Part shown: positions 7,617-17,676 of the stretch, piece by piece
Layout of the letters: each line of letters opens with the position of its first letter
Numbering within the stretch: position 1 is the first letter of the stretch
NCBI RefSeq assembly: GCF_003331055.1
Contig: NZ_PUQD01000004.1
Coordinates: 62,001 to 126,000 of the forward strand
Direction: 5' to 3'
DNA: 64,000 nucleotides
Source: Pseudomonas sp. AFG_SD02_1510_Pfu_092
GTDB lineage: Bacteria; Pseudomonadota; Gammaproteobacteria; Pseudomonadales; Pseudomonadaceae
Position numbers and translations under genes: made by a program
The notes under the pieces: generated by a model
The model's database searches: none
Told to the model about the DNA's origin: nothing
Seen by the model: the letters and a program-made list of their open reading frames with translations, nothing else

Positions 7617-10382
7617 ATGGGCGAACTGGCCAAAGAAATCCTCCCGGTCAATATCGAAGACGAACTGAGACAGTCTTACCTCGACTACGCGATGAGCGTG
7701 ATTGTCGGGCGAGCGCTGCCCGATGCGCGTGACGGCTTGAAGCCCGTGCATCGTCGCGTTCTCTATGCGATGAGCGAACTGGGCAACGACTGGAACAAGC
7801 CGTACAAGAAGTCCGCCCGTGTGGTCGGTGACGTGATCGGTAAGTACCACCCGCACGGCGACACTGCGGTCTACGACACCATCGTGCGTATGGCCCAGCC
7901 GTTCTCGCTGCGTTACCTGCTGGTCGACGGTCAGGGCAACTTCGGTTCGGTGGACGGCGACAACGCCGCGGCCATGCGATACACCGAAGTGCGCATGGCC
8001 AAGCTGGCCCACGAGCTGCTGGCCGACCTGCACAAGGAAACCGTCGACTGGGTGCCCAACTACGACGGCACCGAGCAGATTCCGGCAGTCATGCCGACGC
8101 GTATTCCCAACCTGCTGGTCAACGGTTCCAGCGGTATCGCCGTGGGCATGGCGACCAACATTCCGCCGCACAACCTCGGCGAAGTCATCGATGGCTGCCT
8201 GGCACTGATCGACAACCCCGAAGTCACCATCGATGAGCTGATGCAGTACATCCCTGGCCCGGACTTCCCGACTGCCGGCCTGATCAACGGCCGCCAGGGC
8301 ATCATCGAGGCCTATCGCACCGGCCGTGGCCGCATCTACATGCGCGCCCGCTCCGAAATCGAAGACATCGACAAGGTCGGCGGCCGCCAGCAGATCGTGG
8401 TGACCGAGCTGCCGTACCAGCTGAACAAGGCGCGCCTGATCGAGAAGATCGCCGAGCTGGTCAAAGAGAAGAAGATCGAAGGCATCACCGAGCTGCGCGA
8501 CGAGTCCGACAAGGACGGCATGCGCATCGTCATCGAGCTGCGTCGCGGCGAGGTGCCGGAGGTGGTGCTCAACAACCTCTACCAGCAGACCCAGCTGCAG
8601 AGCGTGTTCGGCATCAACGTGGTGGCCTTGGTCGACGGCCGTCCGCGCCTGCTCAACCTCAAGGACCTGCTCGAAGCGTTCGTCCGTCACCGCCGCGAAG
8701 TGGTGACCCGCCGTACCGTGTTCGAGCTGCGCAAGGCGCGTGAGCGCGGGCACATCCTCGAAGGCCAGGCGGTCGCGCTGTCCAACATCGACCCGGTCAT
8801 CGCCCTGATCAAGGCCTCGCCGACCCCGTCCGAAGCCAAGGAAGCGCTGATTTCCACCGCCTGGGAGTCCAGTGCCGTGCAGGTCATGGTCGAGCGCGCC
8901 GGCGCCGATTCCTGCCGCCCCGAGGACCTGCCGGAGCAGTACGGTCTGCGCGAAGGCAAGTACTACCTGTCGCCGGAACAGGCCCAGGCCATTCTCGACC
9001 TGCGCCTGCACCGCCTGACCGGCCTGGAGCATGAAAAGCTGCTGGCCGAGTACCAGGAAATCCTCGAGCAGATCGGCGAGCTGATCCGCATCCTCAGCAG
9101 CGCCGAGCGCCTGATGGAAGTGATCCGCGAGGAACTGGAAGCCATTCGCGCCGAATATGGCGACGCCCGCCGCACCGAAATCCTCGATGCGCGCCACGAC
9201 CTCAACTACGGCGACATGATCCCGGAAGAAGAGCGTGTGGTGACCATTTCCCACGGTGGCTACGCCAAGACCCAGCCGCTGTCCGCCTATCAGGCCCAGC
9301 GCCGTGGCGGCAAAGGCAAGTCGGCTACCGGGGTGAAGGACGAGGACTACGTCGAGCACCTGCTGGTTGCCAACAGCCACGCCACCCTGCTGCTGTTCTC
9401 CAGCAAGGGCAAGGTGTACTGGCTGAAGACCTACGACATTCCCGAAGCGTCCCGCGCCGCACGCGGCCGGCCGATGGTCAACCTGCTGCCGCTGGAGGAA
9501 GGTGAGCGCATCACCGCCATGCTGCAGATCGACCTCGAGGCCCTGCAGCAGAGCGCTGATGCCGACGAAGAGCTGGAGGACGCGGACGACACCGTGCTCG
9601 AAGGTGAAGTGGTCGAGGCCGAGGAAGTGGACGAGGAGGAGGGCGACACCCCTGAGTGGGTGGCTGAGCCGACCGGCGCCTACATCTTCATGGCTACCGC
9701 TTCGGGTACCGTGAAGAAGACCCCGCTGGTGCAGTTCGCCCGTCCGCGTTCCAACGGCCTGATCGCCCTGAAACTGAAGGAAGGTGACACCCTGATCGCC
9801 GCGGCCATTACCGACGGTGCCAAGGAAGTCATGATGTTCTCCGACGCCGGCAAGGTCATCCGCTTCGCGGAAAGCGTGGTGCGCGAGATGGGCCGTAACG
9901 CCCGTGGCGTGCGTGGCATGAAGCTGGGCAAGGGCCAGCGGATCATCTCGATGCTGATCCCGGAATCCGGCGCGCAGATCCTTACCGCCTCCGAGCGCGG
10001 CTTCGGCAAGCGCACCCCGCTGTCCAAGTTCCCGCGTCGCGGCCGTGGTGGCCAGGGCGTGATCGCCATGGGCACCAAGGGGCGCAACGGCCTGCTGATT
10101 GGCGCCATCCAGGTGCAGGAAGGCGAAGAGATCATGCTGATCTCCGACCAGGGCACGCTGGTGCGTACCCGCGTTGGCGAGGTGTCCAGCCTGGGCCGTA
10201 ACACCCAGGGCGTGACCCTGATCAAGCTGGCGACTGACGAGACGTTGGTGGGCCTGGAGCGTATCCAGGAGCCGTCCGAGGAAGAGCTCGATGAGGTGAT
10301 CGAGGCTGACGAGGAAGGCGCCGAGGCTGAAGCGCCGGACAATGAAGAAGCTGCCGGCGCCGAAGAGGCTCCGCAGGAGTAA
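7617..10382 (+). CDS. gyrA: DNA gyrase subunit A
   Basis: The 921-residue A subunit of gyrase, cutting and passing DNA with GyrB. The quinolone-resistance region reads [17 protein letters not shown], with Thr at the E. coli Ser83 position and Asp at 87, the wild-type pseudomonad pattern. [15 protein letters not shown] holds the catalytic tyrosine. The GyrA-box QRRGGKG opens the C-terminal DNA-wrapping domain. A strongly acidic insert of ~45 residues (about 643-688, mostly Glu/Asp) lies in the C-terminal domain, and a second Glu/Ala-rich acidic tail ends the protein. A strong terminator follows. Confidence 0.99.
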   Translation: MGELAKEILPVNIEDELRQSYLDYAMSVIVGRALPDARDGLKPVHRRVLYAMSELGNDWNKPYKKSARVVGDVIGKYHPHGDTAVYDTIVRMAQPFSLRYLLVDGQGNFGSVDGDNAAAMRYTEVRMAKLAHELLADLHKETVDWVPNYDGTEQIPAVMPTRIPNLLVNGSSGIAVGMATNIPPHNLGEVIDGCLALIDNPEVTIDELMQYIPGPDFPTAGLINGRQGIIEAYRTGRGRIYMRARSEIEDIDKVGGRQQIVVTELPYQLNKARLIEKIAELVKEKKIEGITELRDESDKDGMRIVIELRRGEVPEVVLNNLYQQTQLQSVFGINVVALVDGRPRLLNLKDLLEAFVRHRREVVTRRTVFELRKARERGHILEGQAVALSNIDPVIALIKASPTPSEAKEALISTAWESSAVQVMVERAGADSCRPEDLPEQYGLREGKYYLSPEQAQAILDLRLHRLTGLEHEKLLAEYQEILEQIGELIRILSSAERLMEVIREELEAIRAEYGDARRTEILDARHDLNYGDMIPEEERVVTISHGGYAKTQPLSAYQAQRRGGKGKSATGVKDEDYVEHLLVANSHATLLLFSSKGKVYWLKTYDIPEASRAARGRPMVNLLPLEEGERITAMLQIDLEALQQSADADEELEDADDTVLEGEVVEAEEVDEEEGDTPEWVAEPTGAYIFMATASGTVKKTPLVQFARPRSNGLIALKLKEGDTLIAAAITDGAKEVMMFSDAGKVIRFAESVVREMGRNARGVRGMKLGKGQRIISMLIPESGAQILTASERGFGKRTPLSKFPRRGRGGQGVIAMGTKGRNGLLIGAIQVQEGEEIMLISDQGTLVRTRVGEVSSLGRNTQGVTLIKLATDETLVGLERIQEPSEEELDEVIEADEEGAEAEAPDNEEAAGAEEAPQE

Positions 10383-10394
10383 GCGTAAAACCCG

Positions 10395-10422
10395 AACGGG
10401 GCGACCAAGGTCGCCCCGTTTG
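10395..10422 (+). terminator. Rho-independent terminator of gyrA
   Basis: A 12-base perfect stem, AACGGGGCGACC / GGTCGCCCCGTT with an AA loop, ends in a short T tract 12 bases after the gyrA stop. Confidence 0.85.
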
Positions 10423-10447
10423 ACTGATTAGGCCGGGCAATGCCTGG

Positions 10448-10481
10448 CCCTGTGGGAGCGGGCAAGCCCGCTCCCACAGGG
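10448..10481. repeat. REP-derived perfect palindrome
   Basis: A near-symmetric 34-base palindrome made of two REP half-sites fused head to head (CCCTGTGGGAGCGGGC, AA, then its complement). It lies between the gyrA terminator and serC and could fold as a second hairpin. Confidence 0.85.
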
Positions 10482-10527
10482 TTCCCGCAGAACTAGCTGT
10501 TTAGATCTAATTAGAGCGAGAGTGGAT

Positions 10528-11613
10528 GTGAGCAAACGAGCCTTTAACTTCTGCGCAGGCCCTGCCGCGCTTCCTGACGCTGTGTTGCAGCGCGCCCAGG
10601 CCGAGATGCTGGACTGGCGTGGCAAGGGCTTGTCGGTGATGGAAATGAGCCATCGCAGCGACGATTATGTGGCCATCGCCGAAAAGGCCGAGCAGGACCT
10701 GCGTGACCTGCTGTCCGTCCCCTCGAACTACAAGGTGCTGTTCCTGCAGGGCGGCGCCAGCCAGCAGTTCGCCGAAATCCCGCTGAACCTGCTGCCGGAA
10801 AACGGCACCGCCGACTACGTCGAGACCGGCATTTGGTCGAAGAAGGCCATCGAGGAAGCGCGCCGCTTCGGCAACGTCAACGTCGCCGCCAGCGCCAAGC
10901 CCTACGATTACCTGGCGATCCCGGGCCAGAACGAGTGGAACCTGACCAGCAGCGCGGCCTATGTCCACTATGCGTCCAACGAAACCATCGGTGGCCTGCA
11001 GTTCGACTGGGTGCCGGAGACCGGTGACGTGCCGCTGGTGGTCGACATGTCGTCCGACATCCTCTCGCGTCCGATCGATGTGTCGCAGTACGGCCTGATC
11101 TACGCCGGTGCGCAGAAGAACATCGGCCCGAGCGGCCTGGTCGTGGTGATCGTGCGTGAAGACCTGCTCGGCCGCGCCCGCAGCAGCTGCCCGACCATGC
11201 TCGACTACAAGGTCTCGGCCGACAACGGCTCGATGTACAACACCCCGGCCACCTATTCCTGGTACCTCTCGGGCCTGGTCTTCGAGTGGCTGAAAGAGCA
11301 GGGTGGCGTCGACGCCATGGAGCAGCGCAACCGCGCCAAGAAAGACCGCCTGTATGGCTTCATCGACAACAGCGAGTTCTACACCAACCCGATCAGCCAC
11401 AACGCCCGTTCGTGGATGAACGTGCCGTTCCGCCTGGCTGACGAGCGCCTGGACAAAGCCTTCCTCGCCGGTGCCGATGCCCGTGGCCTGCTCAACCTCA
11501 AGGGCCACCGTTCGGTCGGCGGCATGCGCGCCTCCATCTACAACGCCCTGGGCCTGGACGCCGTCGAAGCCCTGGTGGCCTACATGGCCGAATTCGAGAA
11601 GGAGCACGGCTGA
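10528..11613 (+). CDS. serC: Phosphoserine aminotransferase
   Basis: A 361-residue PLP aminotransferase for serine (and pyridoxine) synthesis, converting 3-phosphohydroxypyruvate to phosphoserine. It begins RAFNFCAGPAALPDAVL as SerC does, carries GGASQQF, and YAGAQKNIGPSGL holds the PLP lysine. The C-terminal HRSVGGMRASIYNA is also a family mark. The frame has an earlier GTG at 10522, but GTG 10528 gives the usual MSKRAFNF start and better spacing from GAGCGAGAG. Its TGA shares one base with the pheA ATG (TGATG), so the two are translationally linked. Confidence 0.97.
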   Translation: MSKRAFNFCAGPAALPDAVLQRAQAEMLDWRGKGLSVMEMSHRSDDYVAIAEKAEQDLRDLLSVPSNYKVLFLQGGASQQFAEIPLNLLPENGTADYVETGIWSKKAIEEARRFGNVNVAASAKPYDYLAIPGQNEWNLTSSAAYVHYASNETIGGLQFDWVPETGDVPLVVDMSSDILSRPIDVSQYGLIYAGAQKNIGPSGLVVVIVREDLLGRARSSCPTMLDYKVSADNGSMYNTPATYSWYLSGLVFEWLKEQGGVDAMEQRNRAKKDRLYGFIDNSEFYTNPISHNARSWMNVPFRLADERLDKAFLAGADARGLLNLKGHRSVGGMRASIYNALGLDAVEALVAYMAEFEKEHG

Positions 11614-12707
11614 TGTCCGAGCACGAACTGAAGGCGCTGCGCGTTCGCATCGACAGCCTCGACGAGAAGATTCTCGAGCTGATCAGCGAGCGCGCCCGTT
11701 GCGCCCAGGAAGTGGCCAAGGTCAAGACCGCCTCGCTGGCCGAGGGTGAAAAACCGGTGTTCTACCGCCCCGAGCGTGAAGCCGCCGTGCTCAAGCGCGT
11801 GATGGAGCGCAACAAGGGCCCGCTGGACAACGAAGAGATGGCGCGGCTGTTCCGCGAAATCATGTCGTCGTGCCTGGCCTTGGAAGAACCTCTGAAAATT
11901 GCCTACCTCGGCCCTGAAGGCACCTTCACCCAGGCTGCGGCCATGAAGCACTTCGGCCACGCGGTGGTCAGCCGGCCGATGGCGGCCATCGACGAAGTGT
12001 TCCGTGAAGTGGCGGCCGGTGCCGTCAATTTCGGCGTGGTGCCGGTGGAAAACTCCACCGAAGGCGCAGTCAGCCACACCCTCGACAGCTTCCTCGAGCA
12101 TGACATGGTGATTTGCGGCGAAGTCGAGCTGCGTATCCACCACCACCTGCTGGTGGGCGAGAACACCAAGACCGACAGCATCACCCGCATCTATTCCCAC
12201 GCCCAGTCGCTGGCGCAGTGCCGCAAGTGGCTGGACGCGCACTACCCGAACGTGGAACGCGTGGCCGTGTCGAGCAATGCCGAGGCAGCCAAACGGGTCA
12301 AGGGCGAGTGGAATTCGGCGGCGATCGCCGGCGATATGGCGGCCAACCTGTACGGTCTGACCCGCCTTGCCGAGAAGATCGAAGACCGCCCGGACAACTC
12401 CACGCGCTTCCTGATGATCGGCAGCCAGGAAGTACCACCGACCGGCGACGACAAGACCTCGATCATCGTTTCGATGAGCAACAAGCCGGGGGCCTTGCAC
12501 GAGCTGCTGGTGCCGTTCCACCAGAACGGCATCGACCTGACCCGCATCGAGACCCGCCCGTCGCGCAGCGGCAAGTGGACCTACGTGTTCTTCATCGACT
12601 TCGTCGGCCACCACCGCGACCCGCTGATCAAGGCGGTGCTCGAGCAGATCAGCCAGGAGGCTGTGGCGCTGAAGGTGCTGGGGTCGTATCCGAAGGCGGT
12701 GCTTTGA
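11613..12707 (+). CDS. pheA: Bifunctional chorismate mutase / prephenate dehydratase (P-protein)
   Basis: 364 residues. Residues 1-90 are an AroQ-type chorismate mutase (LRVRIDSLDEKILELISERA); 95-270 are prephenate dehydratase (YLGPEGTFTQAA, VVPVENSTEGAVSHTLD, STRFLMIG); about 275-360 are an ACT domain for phenylalanine feedback (NKPGALHELLVPF, LTRIETRPSRSGKWTYVFFID). It makes phenylpyruvate for phenylalanine. It starts in the serC stop codon. In P. aeruginosa hisC2 follows pheA, but here a REP-type repeat and then tyrA-aroA follow directly. Confidence 0.97.
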   Translation: MSEHELKALRVRIDSLDEKILELISERARCAQEVAKVKTASLAEGEKPVFYRPEREAAVLKRVMERNKGPLDNEEMARLFREIMSSCLALEEPLKIAYLGPEGTFTQAAAMKHFGHAVVSRPMAAIDEVFREVAAGAVNFGVVPVENSTEGAVSHTLDSFLEHDMVICGEVELRIHHHLLVGENTKTDSITRIYSHAQSLAQCRKWLDAHYPNVERVAVSSNAEAAKRVKGEWNSAAIAGDMAANLYGLTRLAEKIEDRPDNSTRFLMIGSQEVPPTGDDKTSIIVSMSNKPGALHELLVPFHQNGIDLTRIETRPSRSGKWTYVFFIDFVGHHRDPLIKAVLEQISQEAVALKVLGSYPKAVL

Positions 12708-12732
12708 TTTGACAGGGTTGGGGCCGCTTCGC

Positions 12733-12806
12733 GCCCCATCGCGACACGAGGCCGCTCCCACAGGAGTACGCAATCCCTTGTGGGAGCGGCCTTGTGTCGC
12801 GATGGG
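12733..12806. repeat. Second-type REP doublet
   Basis: An inverted pair of a longer, different REP-like unit: CCCATCGCGACACGAGGCCG..CTCCCACAGG and its complement, separated by ~12 bases. It shares only the CTCCCACAGG end with the other REPs of this window. It fills the pheA to tyrA-aroA gap. Confidence 0.8.
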
Positions 12807-12867
12807 CTGCACAGCAGCCCCAATGGCCTTCCCAGGCTGCCTAGATTTCTGAACAGGGTTCGCACCA

Positions 12868-15108
12868 GTGGTAAAAGCAGCAAAAACCAAACCCGCGCCA
12901 ATCATCAACCGCCTGGTGGTGGTCGGTCTCGGCCTGATCGGTGGCTCGTTCGCCAAGGGCCTGCGTGAAAGCGGCCTGTGCCGCGAAGTGGTCGGTGTCG
13001 ACCTGGACGCCCCCTCGCGCAAGCAGGCCGTGGCCCTGGGCGTGGTCGATCGCTGCGAGGAAGACCTTGCCAGCGCTTGTGTCGGTGCCGATGTCATCCA
13101 GTTGGCCGTGCCGATCCTGGCGATGGAAAAAGTCCTGGCCCGCCTGGCTCAACTCGACCTCGGCACCGCCATCATTACCGACGTCGGCAGTGCCAAGGGC
13201 AACGTCGTCCGTGAGGCGCGAGCCGTCTTCGGTGCCCGCCTGCCGCGCTTCGTCCCCGGCCACCCCATCGCTGGCTCCGAGCAGAGCGGAGTAGAGGCCT
13301 CCAACGCTACCCTGTTCCGCCGCCACAAGGTCATCCTCACCCCGCTGGCGGAAACCGACCCGGCCGCCCTGGCGCTGGTCGACCGCCTGTGGCGCGCGCT
13401 GGACGCCGATGTCGAGCACATGTCGGTCGAGCGCCACGACGAAGTGCTGGCCGCCACCAGCCATCTGCCGCACCTGCTGGCCTTTGGCCTGGTCGATTCG
13501 CTGGCCAGACGCAATGAAAACCTCGAGATCTTCCGGTACGCTGCGGGAGGCTTCCGCGATTTCACGAGAATCGCCGGCAGTGACCCGACCATGTGGCACG
13601 ACATCTTCCTCGCCAACCGCGATGCTGTCCTGCGCACGCTTGATACATATCGCAGCGATCTCGACGCCTTGCGCGACGCGATCGCTGAAGGGGACGGGCA
13701 CCAGTTGCTGGGTGTATTCACCCGCGCTCGAGTGGCCCGCGAGCATTTCAGTAAAATCCTGGCCCGCCGGGCCTATGTGGACGCTATGAACGCCAACGAT
13801 CTGATTTTCCTGGCCCAACCGGGTGGCCGCCTGTCCGGGCGGATCCGCGTACCGGGCGACAAGTCGATTTCCCACCGCTCGATCATGCTCGGCTCGCTGG
13901 CCGAAGGCACCACCGAGGTCGAAGGTTTCCTCGAAGGTGAGGACGCGCTGGCGACCCTGCAGGCATTCCGTGACATGGGGGTGGTCATCGAAGGCCCCAA
14001 CCACGGTCGCGTGACCATTCATGGCGTCGGCCTGCACGGCCTCAAGGCGCCACCCGGGCCGCTTTATGTGGGCAACTCGGGGACCTCGATGCGCCTGCTG
14101 TCGGGGCTGCTGGCCGGTCAGTCGTTCGATGTGACCATGACCGGTGACGCTTCGCTGTCCAAGCGCCCGATGAACCGTGTGGCCAACCCGCTGCGCGAGA
14201 TGGGTGCGGTGGTCGAGACCGGCCCCGAAGGCCGCCCGCCGCTGACCATCCGGGGTGGCCACAAACTCAAGGCGCTGACCTACACGCTGCCGATGGCCAG
14301 CGCCCAGGTCAAATCCTGCCTGCTGCTGGCCGGCCTGTATGCCGAGGGCAAGACCACCGTCACCGAGCCGGCACCCACCCGTGACCACACCGAGCGCATG
14401 CTGCGTGGCTTCGGCTACAGCGTCGAGAGCAACGGCCCGGTGGCCTCGCTGCAGTCCGGTGGCAAGCTCACCGCCACCCGTATCGAAGTGCCGGCCGACA
14501 TTTCCTCGGCGGCGTTCTTCCTGGTGGCGGCGTCCATCGCCGAAGGCTCCGAACTGGTGCTGGAACATGTCGGCATCAACCCGACCCGTACCGGCGTGAT
14601 CGACATCCTGCGCCTGATGGGCGGCGACATCACTCTGGAAAACCAGCGTGAAGTGGGTGGCGAGCCGGTTGCCGACCTGCGCGTGCGTGGCGCCAAGCTG
14701 AAAGGTATCGACATTCCCGAAGAGCTGGTGCCGCTGGCCATCGACGAGTTCCCGGTGCTGTTCGTCGCCGCTGCCTGCGCCGAAGGGCGTACCGTGCTGC
14801 GAGGCGCCGAAGAGCTGCGGGTGAAGGAATCCGACCGTATCCAGGTCATGGCCGATGGCCTGATCACCCTGGGCATCCAGTGCGAACCGACCCCGGACGG
14901 CATCATCATCGACGGCGGCCAGTTGGGCGGCGGCGAAGTGCATGGCCACGGTGACCACCGTATCGCCATGGCCTTCAGTGTTGCCTCGCTGCGCGCGAGT
15001 GCGCCGATCCGCATCCACGACTGCGCCAACGTCGCCACCTCGTTCCCCAACTTCCTGGCGCTGTGCGCCGAAGTGGGCATCCGCGTGGCGGAAGAGGGCA
15101 AGTCGTGA
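12868..15108 (+). CDS. Bifunctional prephenate dehydrogenase / EPSP synthase
   Basis: A 746-residue fusion. Residues ~14-290 are TyrA ([20 protein letters not shown]ossmann motif, [20 protein letters not shown]), giving 4-hydroxyphenylpyruvate for tyrosine. Residues ~312-746 are AroA, forming EPSP from shikimate-3-phosphate and PEP ([63 protein letters not shown]). The GDKSISHRS and GNSGTSMR forms resemble the class II EPSP synthases more than the E. coli type. The tyrA-aroA fusion is standard in Pseudomonas. The start is GTG. The stop overlaps the cmk start by four bases. Confidence 0.96.
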   Translation: MVKAAKTKPAPIINRLVVVGLGLIGGSFAKGLRESGLCREVVGVDLDAPSRKQAVALGVVDRCEEDLASACVGADVIQLAVPILAMEKVLARLAQLDLGTAIITDVGSAKGNVVREARAVFGARLPRFVPGHPIAGSEQSGVEASNATLFRRHKVILTPLAETDPAALALVDRLWRALDADVEHMSVERHDEVLAATSHLPHLLAFGLVDSLARRNENLEIFRYAAGGFRDFTRIAGSDPTMWHDIFLANRDAVLRTLDTYRSDLDALRDAIAEGDGHQLLGVFTRARVAREHFSKILARRAYVDAMNANDLIFLAQPGGRLSGRIRVPGDKSISHRSIMLGSLAEGTTEVEGFLEGEDALATLQAFRDMGVVIEGPNHGRVTIHGVGLHGLKAPPGPLYVGNSGTSMRLLSGLLAGQSFDVTMTGDASLSKRPMNRVANPLREMGAVVETGPEGRPPLTIRGGHKLKALTYTLPMASAQVKSCLLLAGLYAEGKTTVTEPAPTRDHTERMLRGFGYSVESNGPVASLQSGGKLTATRIEVPADISSAAFFLVAASIAEGSELVLEHVGINPTRTGVIDILRLMGGDITLENQREVGGEPVADLRVRGAKLKGIDIPEELVPLAIDEFPVLFVAAACAEGRTVLRGAEELRVKESDRIQVMADGLITLGIQCEPTPDGIIIDGGQLGGGEVHGHGDHRIAMAFSVASLRASAPIRIHDCANVATSFPNFLALCAEVGIRVAEEGKS

Positions 15109-15791
15109 GTGCCCTGGCGCCGGTCATCACCATCGACGGGCCAAGCGGCTCGGGCAAGGGCACCGTCGCCGGGCTGCTGGCCCGCGAGCTGGGCTGGAAG
15201 CTGCTGGACTCCGGCGCGCTGTACCGCTTGCTGGCATTCAATGCCAGCAACCATGGCGTCGACCTGACCAACGAAGAGCTGCTGACCAAGCTTGCCGCCC
15301 ATCTGGATGTGCAGTTCATTGCCGCCGAGCCCGGTAAGCTGCAGCAGATCATCCTCGAGGGTGAGGACGTCAGCAACGTCATCCGCACCGAAACCGTCGG
15401 CGCCGGTGCGTCGATGGTCGCTTCGCTGCCGGCCGTGCGCGATGCGCTGCTGGTACGCCAGCGCGAATTCCGCGATGCCCCGGGGCTGATCGCCGATGGC
15501 CGCGACATGGGCACCGTGGTGTTCCCGGACGCGCCATTGAAGGTCTTCCTCACCGCCAGCGCGGAGGAGCGGGCACGTCGCCGCTTCCTGCAGTTGAAGG
15601 GCAAGGGTGAAGATGTTAGTCTGTCGAGTCTGCTGGATGAGATTCGTGCGCGTGATGAACGCGACACCCAACGTGCAGTGGCCCCGCTGAAACCAGCGGC
15701 CGATGCCATTCAGTTGGACTCTACCGAGTTGTCCATCGAGCAGGTGTTGCAACGTATCAGGAGCGAGATCGCACTGCGCGACCTCCTCTGA
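15105..15791 (+). CDS. cmk: Cytidylate kinase
   Basis: 228 residues, phosphorylating CMP/dCMP. The P-loop [16 protein letters not shown] is at residues ~11-26; [11 protein letters not shown] and [13 protein letters not shown] are CMP-kinase signatures. The frame is open upstream to 15063, but GTG 15105 overlaps the aroA stop (GTGA) and gives the family N-terminus. It sits between aroA and rpsA, a very conserved arrangement. Confidence 0.96.
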   Translation: MSALAPVITIDGPSGSGKGTVAGLLARELGWKLLDSGALYRLLAFNASNHGVDLTNEELLTKLAAHLDVQFIAAEPGKLQQIILEGEDVSNVIRTETVGAGASMVASLPAVRDALLVRQREFRDAPGLIADGRDMGTVVFPDAPLKVFLTASAEERARRRFLQLKGKGEDVSLSSLLDEIRARDERDTQRAVAPLKPAADAIQLDSTELSIEQVLQRIRSEIALRDLL

Positions 15792-15802
15792 TAGCCAGGA
15801 GA

Positions 15803-15835
15803 GCAGGCGGGGGCACCAGTCAACGTCCCGCCGGC
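15803..15835 (+). terminator. Weak hairpin between cmk and rpsA
   Basis: GCAGGCGGG and CCCGCCGGC can pair (one mismatch) around a 15-base loop, followed by a pyrimidine-rich run TTTCCTTTACTT. It may end part of the cmk transcripts or belong to the rpsA leader, where S1 autoregulation acts in E. coli. Confidence 0.35.
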
Positions 15836-15915
15836 TTTCCTTTACTTAAAACAAACCCACATTGTCTGGAATGTGGCGATGGGCGTCTGTTTCGCCCGAA
15901 TCTACAGGAATTAAA

Positions 15916-17592
15916 ATGAGCGAAAGCTTTGCAGAACTCTTTGAAGAAAGCCTGAAAACCCTCAATCTTCAGCCGGGTGCGATCATCACCGGTATCGTTG
16001 TCGACATCGACGGCGACTGGGTTACCGTACACGCTGGCCTGAAGTCCGAGGGCGTCATCCCGCTCGAGCAGTTCTACAACGAAGCTGGCGAGCTGACCAT
16101 CAAGGTCGGTGACGAAGTTCACGTTGCGCTGGACGCGGTCGAAGACGGCTTTGGCGAAACCAAGCTGTCCCGTGAAAAAGCCAAGCGCGCCGAGTGCTGG
16201 ATTGTTCTGGAAGCAGCTTTCGCCGCCGAAGAAGTGGTCAAGGGCGTTATCAACGGTAAGGTTAAGGGCGGCTTCACTGTCGACGTTAACGGCATCCGTG
16301 CGTTCCTGCCGGGCTCCCTGGTTGATGTCCGCCCTGTGCGCGACACCACCCACTTGGAAGGCAAAGAGCTGGAATTCAAGGTCATCAAGCTGGACCAGAA
16401 GCGCAACAACGTTGTCGTTTCCCGTCGCAGCGTGCTGGAAGCCGAGAACAGCGCCGAGCGCGAAGCCCTGCTGGAAACCCTGCAGGAAGGCCAACAGGTC
16501 AAAGGTATCGTCAAGAACCTCACCGACTACGGCGCCTTCGTGGACCTGGGCGGTATCGACGGCCTGCTGCACATCACCGACATGGCCTGGAAGCGCATCA
16601 AGCACCCATCGGAAATCGTTAACGTTGGCGACGAAGTCGACGTACGCGTTCTGAAGTTCGACCGCGAGCGCAACCGCGTTTCGTTGGGTCTGAAGCAGAT
16701 GGGCGAAGATCCGTGGGTAGCTATCACTGCCCGCTACCCAGAAGGTACTCGCGTACAGGCTCGCGTTACCAACCTGACCGACTACGGCTGCTTCGCTGAG
16801 CTGGAAGAAGGCGTTGAAGGTCTGGTACACGTTTCCGAAATGGACTGGACCAACAAGAACATCCACCCGTCGAAAGTCGTTCAGGTTGGCGACGAAGTGG
16901 AAGTCATGGTTCTGGACATCGACGAAGAGCGTCGTCGTATCTCCCTGGGCATCAAGCAGTGCAAGTCCAACCCATGGGAAGACTTCTCCGGCCAGTTCAA
17001 CAAGGGTGACAAGATCACCGGTACCATCAAGTCGATCACCGACTTCGGTATCTTCATCGGTCTGGATGGCGGCATCGACGGTCTGGTTCACCTGTCCGAC
17101 ATCTCCTGGAACGAAACCGGCGAAGAAGCCGTACGTCGTTTCAAGAAGGGCGACGAGCTGGAAACCGTCATCCTGTCGGTCGACCCAGAGCGCGAGCGCA
17201 TCTCCCTGGGCATCAAGCAGCTGGAAGACGATCCGTTCTCCAACTTCGTTGCTGTCAATGACAAGGGCGCTATCGTCAAGGGCATCGTGAAAGAAGTTGA
17301 CGCCAAAGGCGCCATCGTCACCCTGGCCGACGACATCGAAGCTACTCTGAAAGCTTCCGAAATCAGCCGTGACCGCGTTGAAGACGCGCGTAACGTTCTG
17401 AAGGAAGGCGAAGAGATCGAAGCCAAGATCATCAGCGTTGACCGCAAGTCCCGCGTTATCAGCCTGTCCATCAAGTCGAAGGACGATGCTGAAGAGCGCG
17501 AAGCCATCCAGAGCCTGAAAAACGCTCCGGAAGCGGCTGCCGATACCACCATGGCTGCGCTGCTGCGCGAAGCAATGGCCAAGCAGAACTGA
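15916..17592 (+). CDS. rpsA: 30S ribosomal protein S1
   Basis: 558 residues, matching E. coli S1. Six S1 RNA-binding repeats are visible, recurring as G..VxGxV....[22 protein letters not shown] and variants ([32 protein letters not shown]). It binds mRNA and helps load it on the 30S subunit. Codon use is more GTT/GCT/CGT-rich than neighbours, as expected of a highly expressed gene. ATG 15916 follows AGGAATTAAA and gives [14 protein letters not shown]; the longer open frame upstream is leader. Confidence 0.99.
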   Translation: MSESFAELFEESLKTLNLQPGAIITGIVVDIDGDWVTVHAGLKSEGVIPLEQFYNEAGELTIKVGDEVHVALDAVEDGFGETKLSREKAKRAECWIVLEAAFAAEEVVKGVINGKVKGGFTVDVNGIRAFLPGSLVDVRPVRDTTHLEGKELEFKVIKLDQKRNNVVVSRRSVLEAENSAEREALLETLQEGQQVKGIVKNLTDYGAFVDLGGIDGLLHITDMAWKRIKHPSEIVNVGDEVDVRVLKFDRERNRVSLGLKQMGEDPWVAITARYPEGTRVQARVTNLTDYGCFAELEEGVEGLVHVSEMDWTNKNIHPSKVVQVGDEVEVMVLDIDEERRRISLGIKQCKSNPWEDFSGQFNKGDKITGTIKSITDFGIFIGLDGGIDGLVHLSDISWNETGEEAVRRFKKGDELETVILSVDPERERISLGIKQLEDDPFSNFVAVNDKGAIVKGIVKEVDAKGAIVTLADDIEATLKASEISRDRVEDARNVLKEGEEIEAKIISVDRKSRVISLSIKSKDDAEEREAIQSLKNAPEAAADTTMAALLREAMAKQN

Positions 17593-17610
17593 GTTCTGTT
17601 TGATCGGTAA

Positions 17611-17639
17611 AAAGGGCGACCCTCGGGTCGCCCTTTTTT
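17611..17639 (+). terminator. Rho-independent terminator of rpsA
   Basis: Stem AAGGGCGACCC / GGGTCGCCCTT with a TC loop, preceded by A residues and followed by TTTT; 20 bases after the rpsA stop. Confidence 0.95.
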
Positions 17640-17676
17640 GTGCTATCAATAAGCCATAGCTGTGGGGGATTGGGTG

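Noticed and set aside
7590..9380. A 596-codon open frame on the minus strand opposite gyrA
   Set aside because: It mirrors the codon pattern of gyrA, has no family resemblance and no ribosome site; long antisense frames are expected in GC-rich coding DNA.
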